Of a stretch of DNA of 33,467 nt, positions 1 to 8,609 are shown piece by piece (position 1 is the first letter of the stretch; each line of letters starts with the position of its first letter). The notes below the pieces were generated by a model, which was given only the letters and a program-made list of their open reading frames with translations, was not told the origin of the DNA and did not search any database. This DNA comes from Actinomycetota bacterium (GTDB lineage Bacteria; Actinomycetota; Acidimicrobiia; Acidimicrobiales; Ilumatobacteraceae), in the NCBI GenBank assembly GCA_026393695.1, contig JAPKZR010000287.1, positions 1 through 33,467 on the forward strand. Reading direction: 5' to 3'. The position numbers were made by a program, and so were the translations under genes.

Positions 1-2
1 AT

Positions 3-359
3 GTGGTTGTCGCCAAATCGCAAGATGTCTATAAAGACGGCGACCGCGTGATCAACGACGTACTCACGCTGCGCGGATTCGGCACCACCGATCTTGCTGG
101 CGCGCTCACGGCAGCGCGGCTGCAACTGCATCGCTCGCAGGCCGGTCGCCGCATCGCAGTGTTGCTGTCCGATTGCCGTGCCACGGTCGAGGGCGATGTC
201 ATCGCTGCTGCCGCATCGCTCGACGAACTGTTGATCATCGCGCCCGAGGGTGACTCCGACGAGGCCTACAAACTCGCCGCAGCAGTTGGCGCCAAGATCA
301 CCTGTGTCGCCGGACCATCTGGTGTGGCCGAGGCGTTGTCGAAACTGCTCGACGATTGA
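3..359 (+). CDS. VWA-domain protein, C-terminal part (5' end outside window)
   Basis: The reading frame is already open at the left edge, so only the last 118 or so residues are visible. They look like the end of a von Willebrand factor A fold: a TTDLAGAL segment fits the MIDAS threonine region, and VLLSDC followed by alternating hydrophobic strands and helices (DELLIIAPEG, AAAVGAKITCVAG) fits the later strands of the Rossmann-like fold. Such domains bind a divalent metal and often partner MoxR-type AAA ATPases or chelatase subunits, but no partner gene is visible here, so the role is open. The stop lies 54 bases before the next gene on the same strand. Confidence 0.6.
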   Translation: MVVAKSQDVYKDGDRVINDVLTLRGFGTTDLAGALTAARLQLHRSQAGRRIAVLLSDCRATVEGDVIAAAASLDELLIIAPEGDSDEAYKLAAAVGAKITCVAGPSGVAEALSKLLDD

Positions 360-413
360 TGATGGTGTACCCGGCCAATTCGTTGGCTGGCGTCTGGGTC
401 CTAAGCTGAGCCC

Positions 414-1454
414 GTGAGCTTGCTGACTGCCGCCCCATCACTCGAACCTCAGATCTTTCCCGTAGGTCGACGATCTACATTGCTCGTCGATGCCGCGCGT
501 GACAACCGGTTGCTTGGCGTTGACATTTGGTATCCCGCGTCGCTCGCTCGCGAGCCAATAGCAACATATGAACTGTTGCCGGGCATCGCCTTCGAGTCAG
601 CGGGCGCACGCCACGAACCTGCTGTAGCCCCCGGCCAGTTTCCCTTGGTGTTGTTCTCGCACGGTCGTACCGGCATGCGCTTTGCGTATTCGCTGTTGTC
701 TGAGGCGCTCGCGGCGCGTGGCGCCATTGTGGTGTCAGCCGATCACCCCGGCGACGCCTTGGCCGATTGGTTGCTTGGCACCAACGTCGATGACCGAACC
801 AACGAGATGAACCGCGTCGGCGACGCAGGGTTCTTGCTCGACTCAGTGCTTGCGGGTGCCGATCACGTCACCGGGCTTCCCGACGATTTGATCGCGGGTA
901 TCGATGCGCAACGCATCGCTGCAGTTGGACATTCGTATGGTGCGTATACGGCTCTGGCAATGGTGGCGGGCACGCGCGGAATCGCCGCCGATACACGCGT
1001 CGGTGCTGTCGTTGGAATGCAGGCCTACACCCGCACGATGAGCGACGCTGCGCTTGGCCGTGTGCACGCACCCACGCTGTTGGTCGTTGCCGAGCTCGAC
1101 ACGTCGACACCGCCGGCCAGCGACGCAGACCGGCCGTGGGCGTTGTTGCCCGGGGAGCCGGTGTGGCGTGTAGACCTTGCTGCCGCCGCGCATCAGGCCT
1201 CGAGCGACATCGGGCTCTATGCCGAGTTGGCGCATCAGATCCCCGACCTTCCCCAGATCGTGGTCGACTATCTCGAGTCGAGCGCGCGAGACGCGATTGG
1301 CCCTGGGCTTCGGCCGTGGCGCGAAGGCTTGCTGTTGCACACCGAAGCGATTTGGGCGTTTCTCGATGTGGCGTTGAACATCGATCTTCAGCGCGGTGCT
1401 GCTGCAGTAGCTCGTTTGGCTGACAGCGACGGCGTCACTGTGCAACGACGCTGA
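414..1454 (+). CDS. alpha/beta hydrolase (PAF acetylhydrolase / dienelactone hydrolase-like)
   Basis: This is a 346-residue serine hydrolase with a GTG start. The nucleophile elbow GHSYG puts the catalytic Ser at residue 174. An HGRTG motif at about 83-87 forms the oxyanion-hole region. Asp229 (in VVAELDTSTPP) and His260 (in AAAAHQASS) are the likely remaining triad members. The N-terminal part, with its VDIWYPA segment, resembles the platelet-activating-factor acetylhydrolase and dienelactone hydrolase group. No signal peptide is seen, so it is probably cytoplasmic. The substrate cannot be read from the sequence. It converges with the LCP gene, with only 4 bases between the two stops. Confidence 0.75.
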   Translation: MSLLTAAPSLEPQIFPVGRRSTLLVDAARDNRLLGVDIWYPASLAREPIATYELLPGIAFESAGARHEPAVAPGQFPLVLFSHGRTGMRFAYSLLSEALAARGAIVVSADHPGDALADWLLGTNVDDRTNEMNRVGDAGFLLDSVLAGADHVTGLPDDLIAGIDAQRIAAVGHSYGAYTALAMVAGTRGIAADTRVGAVVGMQAYTRTMSDAALGRVHAPTLLVVAELDTSTPPASDADRPWALLPGEPVWRVDLAAAAHQASSDIGLYAELAHQIPDLPQIVVDYLESSARDAIGPGLRPWREGLLLHTEAIWAFLDVALNIDLQRGAAAVARLADSDGVTVQRR

Positions 1455-1458
1455 CTCT

Positions 1459-2691
1459 TCAGCAGCGTACGTCGCGAGGAGGCACGATGCCCTTCACGTT
1501 TTCTTCGGCGCCGTCGCCACCTTGAGGGGCAGCGGTTGTGGCCGTAGTGGCTGCTGGGGCCGGCGCTGCGGCTGGGGCGGCTTGTGCCGTAGCTGGCGCG
1601 TTCGAGGGTTCTTTGGGCGTCTCGAGCAGTGGTGCGCGACCGCGGAACACCGAGATCACTGCTTGCATATTGCCGCTAGTCATCCGAGGGATCAGCACGA
1701 GGTTGGCTCCACGCGTCTCGGACTTCACCTCGATTTGGTAGGTGCGTAGGTTGCCCTGATCGAGCGCCTTGATGACGCCAGCGAACTCGAGCATCTTCTG
1801 CAACGTAAGGTCAGGATCTGTCACCACGTATTGCTGGGCGGTGCGGATGAGCCCTCGCGCAATCGACGGTGTGTACACGCCAGTGGCCAGTGCCTTGGCC
1901 ACAACGCGCCGCAAAAAGTCTTGCTGGCGCGAGATGCGACCGAGGTCGGCGAACCCATCTTCGACCCACTTGCCAGTCTTGGGACTGAGGTACTCGTAGT
2001 GGCGCGAACGCACGTATGCCAGCGCATGATCGCCGCTGAGGTTGAAGCATCCGGGCGCTGGCACGCTGAGGCCCGTATGCGTATCGCGGGTGGGGTACTC
2101 AAACGGGATCGCCACGCCGCCCACTGCATCGACCAATGTTTTGAATGCACAGAAATCGACCTGAATGAAGTGGTCGATGCCGATTCCGAAGTTGTCGTAG
2201 ATGGTGCGGATCAAGGTATTGGGCTTGTTGCGCACGTACGCCGAGTTGATGCGGTTCTCGGTGTCGGTGCCGTGAATTGGAACCCACAGGTCGCGAGGGA
2301 ACGACAACACTGCGGCCTGGCTGGTGGCCGGATCGACCCGCATGATCATGATCGTGTCGCTGCGTTGGCCGGTTGACGAGCGGTCACCGAAGGCGCCAGC
2401 AAACGGCGAGTCGGCGGCGATGCACGCATTGTTGTCGGCTCCGGTGATGAGAAAGTTCATCGCCTTTGCGTCTGCCTCGGGGAATGCTTCGGCGGGACCG
2501 AGGTGCATTGCTTCCGCCTTGGCCAAGTTGACCACAGGGGCCGACTTTTGCTGGCTGCTGACCAATCGTTCGCCCAGCACCAATGCCGTTCCGCCAGCAA
2601 AGCAGGCCACGGCCAAGAGGCAGTTCACAACCACGATCAGCTTCTGCGCTGGCGTATGCCGGCGCTTGAATCGTGCAGCATGGGTTGGCAT
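1459..2691 (-). CDS. LCP (LytR-CpsA-Psr) family cell-wall polymer ligase, copy 1
   Basis: This 410-residue membrane-anchored protein has a short basic N-terminus, one transmembrane helix (about residues 17-40) and an extracellular LCP domain. LCP enzymes transfer undecaprenyl-phosphate-linked glycopolymers such as arabinogalactan or teichoic-acid-like chains to peptidoglycan. Visible family motifs are RSDTIMIMRVD from Arg110, SFPRDLWV, the ENRINSAY helix and ALAYVRSRH. The domain is followed by an Ala/Pro/Thr-rich linker of about 50 residues and the tail KGIVPPRDVRC at the extreme C-terminus. The next gene upstream on the same strand is a paralogue ending 59 bases before this start. The pair is probably a tandem duplication transcribed together. 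Confidence 0.85.
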   Translation of the reverse strand: MPTHAARFKRRHTPAQKLIVVVNCLLAVACFAGGTALVLGERLVSSQQKSAPVVNLAKAEAMHLGPAEAFPEADAKAMNFLITGADNNACIAADSPFAGAFGDRSSTGQRSDTIMIMRVDPATSQAAVLSFPRDLWVPIHGTDTENRINSAYVRNKPNTLIRTIYDNFGIGIDHFIQVDFCAFKTLVDAVGGVAIPFEYPTRDTHTGLSVPAPGCFNLSGDHALAYVRSRHYEYLSPKTGKWVEDGFADLGRISRQQDFLRRVVAKALATGVYTPSIARGLIRTAQQYVVTDPDLTLQKMLEFAGVIKALDQGNLRTYQIEVKSETRGANLVLIPRMTSGNMQAVISVFRGRAPLLETPKEPSNAPATAQAAPAAAPAPAATTATTAAPQGGDGAEENVKGIVPPRDVRC

Positions 2692-2750
2692 GTCAGGTTG
2701 ACGCTAGTTGTCGCGTCGGTGTGATGCGCAGCACCTCTCGCCGTGAGCCG

Positions 2751-4100
2751 TTAGGGGCAGACGACATCCTTGGGCGGCACGATGCCCTTGACGATCTCGG
2801 TGGCTCCCGAATCGGGAAGTGCCACTGTGGTGGTTGTAGGCACCGGCTTGATGGTGGTGGTGGTTGTGGCCGGCGCGATTGAGTCGGGCGATGAGCTGGT
2901 TGATGCGGTCGTGGTGGTGGTCGCAGCAATTGTGGTGGTGGTCTCGAAGACCTGCGCTGGAGCGCCAGCAAGCCGCGCCTTGCCCCGGAAGATCGCCAAG
3001 ATGGCCTTCATGTTCTCGCCCGTGAGGTGTGGCTCGATGACCGCGTTGCCGTTCTTCAAGATGCCGAGACCCTCAACTTGGTAGGTCTGCATCTCGCCGG
3101 GATTGAGTGATTTCATCACTCCGGCAAACTCGAGTTCTTTAGCCAAGGTGAGATCGGGATCGACCACTACGTACTTCTGCGCCACGTTGATCAGCGTGCG
3201 TGCCCGATTGATATTGAACGCGCCCTTGTCCAACACTTTGGTGACGGTGCGACGCAAGAAATCTTGCTGACGCGAGATGCGGCCATAGTCGGCGGCGGGG
3301 TCTTCTTTCCACTTGCCAGTCTTGGGATTGAGGAACTGGTAGTGGCGGCTGCGCACGTATGCCAACCCTGCTTCGCCGCTGAAGTTGAAGCAGCCAGGTG
3401 TGGGCACATCGAGGCCAGTGTTGCGATCGCGCGCCGCAAATTCGAACGGCACGGCGACTCCGCCGACCGAATCGACCAACGACTTGAAGGCACAGAAATC
3501 GATCTGCACGTAGTGCTGAATGGTGATGCCAAAGTTGTTGAAGATGGTGTTGATGAGCCGTTGCGGATCGTTCTTGCTGTAGGCGCTGTTGATACGACTG
3601 GACCCGTTGCTGCCATCGATTTTCACCCACAGGTCTCGGGGGAATGACAACACGGCGGCGCGACTTGAGACAGGGTCGACTCGAATGACCATGATCGTGT
3701 CGCTGCGAGCGCCCAGGCTGGTGCGGTCGCCGAAGGCCGAGTAGTACGGCGAATTCTTCGACACGCAAGCGCCGTTGTCGGCGCCCGTGATGAGAAAGTT
3801 CTGAGCTTTGGGGTCGGCATCAGGAAACGGCCCAGCAGTGGTGGAAGGGCCGCCGGTGTCGCTGGGTCCGCCTGTGGTGACCTCGGGCGCTGCGGTATCA
3901 ACCGTGGGGGTCGTGATGATTGCAGCGGTCTTGTGTAACCCGTTGATCACGCTCTGGCCGAACACCAACCCAGCGGAACCAAGCAAACAAGCGAGGATAA
4001 TGATGCTGTTCACAATGAGCACTGTGTATTGAGCAATGTGACGGTGGCGCGAGTTGCGGCCGGCGTGTTGTGGCTGGTTGCTCTCTGGCTGCTCAGTCAT
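2751..4100 (-). CDS. LCP (LytR-CpsA-Psr) family cell-wall polymer ligase, copy 2
   Basis: This 449-residue paralogue of the downstream LCP gene has the same architecture. It has a basic cytoplasmic N-terminus rich in His, Asn and Arg, one transmembrane helix (about 27-50), a Thr/Gly/Pro-rich stem and an LCP domain with ARSDTIMVIRVD, SFPRDLWVKI, SRINSAYSKN and GLAYVRSRH. A long Thr-rich linker with runs of TTTT follows, then the tail KGIVPPKDVVCP, almost the same as in copy 1. The role is transfer of lipid-linked glycopolymers to peptidoglycan at the outer face of the membrane. The start lies about 90 bases from the divergent MscS-type gene, so a promoter for both is expected there. The two linkers differ strongly in sequence while the domain and final tail are conserved. 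Confidence 0.85.
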   Translation of the reverse strand: MTEQPESNQPQHAGRNSRHRHIAQYTVLIVNSIIILACLLGSAGLVFGQSVINGLHKTAAIITTPTVDTAAPEVTTGGPSDTGGPSTTAGPFPDADPKAQNFLITGADNGACVSKNSPYYSAFGDRTSLGARSDTIMVIRVDPVSSRAAVLSFPRDLWVKIDGSNGSSRINSAYSKNDPQRLINTIFNNFGITIQHYVQIDFCAFKSLVDSVGGVAVPFEFAARDRNTGLDVPTPGCFNFSGEAGLAYVRSRHYQFLNPKTGKWKEDPAADYGRISRQQDFLRRTVTKVLDKGAFNINRARTLINVAQKYVVVDPDLTLAKELEFAGVMKSLNPGEMQTYQVEGLGILKNGNAVIEPHLTGENMKAILAIFRGKARLAGAPAQVFETTTTIAATTTTTASTSSSPDSIAPATTTTTIKPVPTTTTVALPDSGATEIVKGIVPPKDVVCP

Positions 4101-4186
4101 GAAGTCGCAAGGATATCGCTGGCGTATGGGGGTCCGTGGCGCGACCTCACGGCTCGCGGAGAAACACCCGACTAGCGTGCAATCTC

Positions 4187-5062
4187 ATGCGATTGATGGC
4201 GCCTCCTCCTGGCTGGGTCGAACGACTCGACAAGCTGCATCTGCTCACGCCAGTGCGCATCGTCATTATGTTCGCCGTAGCGATCTCGGTGACGATCTTC
4301 ATTCGGCGATTTGTCGTTCGATTGTTGAAGCCGATCTTTGCTCGCACGGCGGCCGCCGATGATCCGCGCGCCGAGGCTCGTCGACGAGCGTTGACCTCTT
4401 CATTGCGGGCCGCGCTGGTGGGCATTGTTTGGTCGGTCACGGTTATCACCGTCATCAGCCAACTCGGTATCGATATCGGAGCGTTCGTGGCCGTCGCCAC
4501 GGTCATTGGTGGTGCCGTTGGTTTCGGTGCGCAGATGTTGGTGCGCGATGTCATCGCCGGTTTCTTCGTGCTGGCCGACGATCAGTTCGGGCCGGGCGAT
4601 GAGGTCGATCTTGGTCATGCTCGGGGCATTGTCGAGCGCGTCACGCTGCGTTCAGCGCGTGTGCGCGATGGCGAGGGCACCATTTGGTATGTGCCTCACG
4701 GAAATGTGGCTCGGGTTGGCAACGCGTCGAAATCGGCCACGGGCCCGCTTGATGTCGAAGTCGACCGATCGATGGACGCCACGGTGGTCACCAGTGTTGT
4801 CACGGCATTGGCGCAACAGCTTGCCGCTGACCCCAACGTGACGTCGATGCTGGCTGGCGAGCCACGAGTGGTGGGAATCATGGACATTCGCGACGACCGA
4901 CTGGTATTTCGCGTTCGTGTGCCTACGCAGCCAGGGCGGCTCGACGAGGTTCGCCGCGCGTGGCGATTGCTGGTTCTCGCCGCCTTCGCGAACGGGGATC
5001 TCGTCGTGCCGGCGCCTGTGACTGCGCTTGCCGCGTTGCGTCCCGACACCTCGCCGGGCTGA
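4187..5062 (+). CDS. MscS-family small-conductance mechanosensitive channel
   Basis: The protein is a compact MscS homologue of about 291 residues. The first hydrophobic helix is at about residues 22-42 (IVIMFAVAISVTIFI), the second covers LRAALVGIVWSVTVITVI, and the third is the Gly/Ala-rich pore helix (VAVATVIGGAVGFGAQMLV) followed by RDVIAGFFVLADDQFGPGDEVDLG, the hallmark MscS beta-domain entry. Channels of this family open under membrane tension and release solutes during hypo-osmotic shock. The frame is open from a GTG at 4136. I prefer ATG 4187 (or ATG 4196) because the extra upstream residues are Arg-rich, unlike a family N-terminus, and would crowd the divergent LCP start. No clear Shine-Dalgarno sequence separates the options. 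Confidence 0.8.
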   Translation: MRLMAPPPGWVERLDKLHLLTPVRIVIMFAVAISVTIFIRRFVVRLLKPIFARTAAADDPRAEARRRALTSSLRAALVGIVWSVTVITVISQLGIDIGAFVAVATVIGGAVGFGAQMLVRDVIAGFFVLADDQFGPGDEVDLGHARGIVERVTLRSARVRDGEGTIWYVPHGNVARVGNASKSATGPLDVEVDRSMDATVVTSVVTALAQQLAADPNVTSMLAGEPRVVGIMDIRDDRLVFRVRVPTQPGRLDEVRRAWRLLVLAAFANGDLVVPAPVTALAALRPDTSPG

Positions 5063-5274
5063 TTGCGGCCGACGCGCGAACAACAAAGGCACCGCCATGT
5101 CCAGACCCATTCAGGAGTGGGCGCTGCACATGACGGTGTCAGTGAGTGGATTGTCCGAGGGGCTGATCGGCCGGGCGGGACAAGGGACCGGCGAGCAGCG
5201 TTGCGGACAACACGAAGGCATTCAGTTGTGGTTGCATCATGACCGCGCCAATGTCACGGCGAGGTCACGTTCTG
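5063..5274. other. intergenic stretch with no supported gene
   Basis: About 210 bases lie between the convergent ends of the MscS-type gene and valS. A plus-strand frame with an ATG at 5097 runs through it into the 3' end of valS, but the peptide has no recognisable motif and no Shine-Dalgarno sequence. The minus strand has several stops here. I see no strong terminator hairpin and no tRNA-like cloverleaf. It may be degraded sequence. Confidence 0.5.
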
Positions 5275-7926
5275 TCAAACAGATGGCAAGGGTTCGCCAA
5301 GGGTGATCGAGCAGCTGAACTCGGCAGCGGTGTGGATTTCGAACTGAGCCACTGAGCCCGCGTCGCATATGTCAGCCTGGCCGGCCTGAATCGCGGCATG
5401 CAGACATTTGCGTGAACCACCAGTAGCTCGACGCCGGCGCGCTGGCTGAGCTTGGCTTCGGTCTTCGAACGGCGCACGAGGGCGACGATCTCGCATACAA
5501 CATCGAGCAGCGCCGGATCTGCTGTGGCATTGGTGTCGTGCGTTGTGTCGAGCGATGGCCACGGCGAGCGATGGATTGACCCGGTCTGCCACCAGCTCCA
5601 GACCTCTTCGGTGGTGAAGGGAATGAATGGGGCGAACAGACGCTGCAGCGTGCTGAGCGCCTCGCGCAAAGCCGCTTGAGCGCTGGCGGCTGCGGCTTCG
5701 CCGTGAGTGGCATAGGCGCGGCTCTTCACGAGTTCTACGTAGTCGTCGCAGAACCACCAAAAGAATGCTTCGGTGCGCTCGAGCGAACGTGCGTAGTCGA
5801 AACCATCGAACGCGCTGGTGCATTCGGCCACCAACGCCGACAGACGCGCCAGCATTGATGTATCAACCGGGTTGGTAGCGACGGCACTGGCGTCGGGGGT
5901 ACCGAACGTGAGCACGAACTTGCTGACGTTGAGCAGTTTCATGGCGAGCTTGCGGCCCACCTTCATCTGGTCTTCGGTGAGCGCTGTGTCGACGCCGGGC
6001 CGAGCCGAGGCTGACCAGTAACGAACGGCGTCGGTGCTGTACTGATCGAGCAACGCCATGGGGGTGACCACGTTGCCCTTCGACTTCGACATCTTCTTGC
6101 GGTCGGGGTCGAGGATCCATCCGCTGAGCGCTGCGTTGCGCCACGGCACGGTGTTGTGCTCCCAGTGGCCGCGAACAGCGGTGGCGAACAGCCATGTGCG
6201 AATGATGTCGTGGCCTTGCGGGCGCATGTCCATTGGGTACACCCGCGAGAACAGATCGGGGTCGTCTTCCCAGCGGCCAGCGATCTCGGGGGTGAGCGAC
6301 GAAGTGGCCCACGTGTCCATCACGTCGGGGTCGCGAGAACAGATCGGGGTCGTCTTCCCAGCGGCCAGCGATCTCGGGGGTGAGCGACGAAGTGGCCCAC
6401 GTGTCCATCACGTCGGGGTCGCCGATGAAGCCGTTTGCCACACCGCGTTGGTCATTGGTGAACCCGGCCGGGCAGTCGGTGGACGGGTCGATCGGTAGGT
6501 CTGATTCGGCGGGCACTAAGGGCGAGTCGTAGTCGGGGTTGCCGTCGGCGTCGAGCGAGTACCACACCGGAACCGGCACGCCAAAGAAGCGTTGACGGCT
6601 AATGAGCCAGTCGCCGTTGAGCCCCTCGACCCAGTTGGCGTAGCGGTGCTGCATGTGCGCTGGGTGCCATGTGATCTCGTCGCCGCGAGCAACGAGCGAA
6701 GCGCGCAGGTCGGCCTCACGGCCGCCGTTGCGGATGTACCACTGGCGGCTGGAAACGATCTCGAGTGGGCGATCGCCGCGCTCGTAGAACTTGACCGGGT
6801 GCATGATGGGCCGAGGCTCGCCAAGCAACTCGCCGGACTCGCGCAACATCTCGACGGTCTGCTTGTGGGCCTGCTTGCTGCTGCGCCCCACGAGTTGCTC
6901 GTAGAGCGCGATGCCTTGGGCATCGGTGATCCACGGCGCGTCGTTGATGAAGCGGCCATCGCGGCCAACGACGGCGCGATTCGAGAGGTTGAGTTCGCGC
7001 CACCAGGTGACGTCGGTGGTGTCGCCAAATGTGCAGATCATTGCGATGCCGGTTCCCTTTTCGGGATCGGCCAACGGATGAGCGAGCACGGGCACTTCAA
7101 CGCCGAACAGCGGTGTCTTCACCGTGACCTTTCCGAACAACGCTTGGTAGCGCTCGTCGGATGGATGTGCCACCAAGGCAACACACGACGGCAGCAGTTC
7201 GGGCCGGGTGGTGTCGATGATGACGTCGCCGGCACCATCGGTGCGATGGAACGCAACGTGGTGATACGCGCCGCCGATTTCGCGGTCTTCCATCTCGGCT
7301 TGAGCAACGGCGGTTTTGTAATCGACGTCCCACAACGTTGGGGCGTCTTGCGTGTATGCCTCGCCGCGCTGCAGGTTGCGCAGAAAGGCGCGCTGGCTGG
7401 CGCGGCGCGAGTGGTCGTCGATGGTTGTGTACAACAGTGACCAGTCGTATGACAGGCCGAGTCGGCGCAGCACTTGCTCGAAGATCTGCTCGTCGTGGGC
7501 TGTGAGCTCCTCGCACAACTCAATGAAGTTGGGGCGCGAAATGGCGATGGCCTGATGATCCTTTGGTGGCTCGCCGCGGAACGGCGGCATGAAGCCAGCG
7601 TCGTAGGCAACGCTTGGGTCGCAACGCACGCCGAAGTAGTTCTGCACACGACGTTCGGTGGCGAGGCCATTGTCATCCCAACCAATGGGGTAGAACACGG
7701 CCTTGCCGGTCATGCGCTGATATCGCGCAATCGTGTCGGTGTGGGTGTAGCTAAACACGTGGCCGATGTGCAGCGAACCGCTGACGGTAGGCGGTGGCGT
7801 GTCGATCGCGAATACCTGATCACGAGTGGCAGTGCGGTCGAAGCGGTAGATGTCGTCGGCATCCCATTGTTCGGCCCAGCGGGCCTCAATACCCTCGAGC
7901 GATGGCTTGTCCGGAATCGTGGTCAT
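5275..7926 (-). pseudogene. valS: valine--tRNA ligase (ValS), interrupted twice as sequenced
   Basis: This class I aminoacyl-tRNA synthetase charges tRNA-Val and edits mischarged Thr. The HIGH motif is at residues 53-56 (SGSLHIGHVF) and KMSKS is at about 582-586 of the repaired protein. The connective editing region and anticodon-binding domain are also recognisable. Two lesions break the frame. An exact 88-bp tandem duplication at 6244-6419 shifts it after DLFSR. A 1-nt loss somewhere in 5398-5411 moves the true C-terminus (AAIQAGQADICDAGS to the stop at 5275) into another frame. Removing 88 bases and restoring one gives 2565 nt, exactly 854 residues plus stop. As written, the reading frames are 5863-7926 and 5265-6323. 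It sits 30 bases after the precorrin-2 dehydrogenase gene, probably in one operon. Sequencing or assembly error is as likely as true inactivation. Confidence 0.9.
6244..6422. repeat. exact 88-bp tandem duplication inside valS
   Basis: Bases 6244-6331 and 6332-6419 are identical. The identity continues for three more bases (CGC) into the flank, so each copy begins and is followed by CGC. This is the pattern left by slipped-strand or microhomology-mediated duplication, or by a mis-assembled overlap. Because 88 is not a multiple of three, the second copy throws valS out of frame after the coding segment for MDTWATSSLTPEIAG. Deleting one copy restores the frame precisely. Confidence 0.97.
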
Positions 7927-7956
7927 AGGTGAGCAAGGCTACCGAGCCGCCTCGCT

Positions 7957-8538
7957 CTATTCGGGGAGAGTTTGTGCCTCGTGGCCTGCGAGGGCGCGGG
8001 TAACCCGATCGGTCCAGTCGATGTCTTCGGTGCTTTCGCCGGCACCTTTGATCTCGTCGCGCTGTCGCGAGAGTTCGATCGCGGCGGCAGCCACGTTGGG
8101 CGTGAGTTCGCGAGCAGCGATGTCGGTGCGTAGTCGACTCGCGAGCGCCGGGCTTGAACCACCCGTGCTAATGGCCATCGTGACAAGCCCCTGACGGGCC
8201 ACGGCGGGCAGGATAAACGAGCAGTTTTTGGGATCGTCGGCGCTGTTCACCCAGACTCCGGCGGCCTTGGCATCGCTGGCCACTTGAGCGTTTACGGCCG
8301 GGTCGCTGGTGGCGGTCATGACCAGTTGATAGCCGCTGGCCTCGCCGTTGCGGTACGGACGTTGCTCGGTATGGGCGGCTAACTCGGCGAGGTCGGGGCG
8401 AATCTCGGGTGCCACCACGGTGATGGCAGCGCCGGCCGCCACCAGGCCTGCGGCCTTACGAAAAGCGATCAATCCGCCGCCCACGAGCAGCACGGGAACA
8501 CCCGTCAAATCGAGGAAAACCGGGTAGCTAAAAGGCAT
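7957..8538 (-). CDS. precorrin-2 dehydrogenase / sirohydrochlorin ferrochelatase (CysG N-terminal-like)
   Basis: This 193-residue protein matches the N-terminal half of CysG and yeast Met8. It oxidises precorrin-2 to sirohydrochlorin with NAD and may insert iron to make siroheme. The Rossmann motif VLLVGGGLIAFRKA lies at about residues 16-29, and the family signature NSADDPKNCSFILPA and the STGGSSPALASRLR segment are clear. The methyltransferase half is absent and is encoded separately by cobA in the divergent operon. The gene starts 71 bases from cysH, so one control region probably serves both sides of the sulfur pathway. valS follows 30 bases downstream. Confidence 0.88.
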   Translation of the reverse strand: MPFSYPVFLDLTGVPVLLVGGGLIAFRKAAGLVAAGAAITVVAPEIRPDLAELAAHTEQRPYRNGEASGYQLVMTATSDPAVNAQVASDAKAAGVWVNSADDPKNCSFILPAVARQGLVTMAISTGGSSPALASRLRTDIAARELTPNVAAAAIELSRQRDEIKGAGESTEDIDWTDRVTRALAGHEAQTLPE

Positions 8539-8609
8539 CTCGGCAACCTACCACGGTGTAATTATTAAATCCCGATCGTTTTTGTCGTATTTATGGTAGA
8601 ACTGTCTGC
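8539..8609. promoter_or_regulatory. AT-rich divergent control region between siroheme gene and cysH
   Basis: The 71 bases between the two divergent starts are markedly AT-rich (8559-8598) against a GC-rich background. They must hold promoters for the precorrin-2 dehydrogenase gene and the cysH operon. CTACCA at 8548-8553 is mirrored by TGGTAG at 8594-8599, and CGATCG occurs at 8573-8578. A GGTAGA stretch 10 bases before the cysH ATG is only a weak Shine-Dalgarno match. No -35/-10 pair can be assigned with confidence. A sulfur-responsive operator is plausible but not shown. Confidence 0.45.

Noticed and set aside
5028-5306. Plus-strand frame of about 92 residues between the MscS-type gene and valS
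   Set aside because: It starts inside one real gene and ends inside another, has no Shine-Dalgarno sequence at ATG 5097 and no recognisable motif.
6058-6498. Plus-strand frame containing a repeated peptide across the 88-bp duplication
   Set aside because: It is antisense to valS, and the peptide repeat is only the translation of the duplication on the wrong strand.
6592-7440. Long plus-strand frame of 282 codons
   Set aside because: It is the complement of the well-supported valS coding region; GC-rich codon bias creates such shadows.
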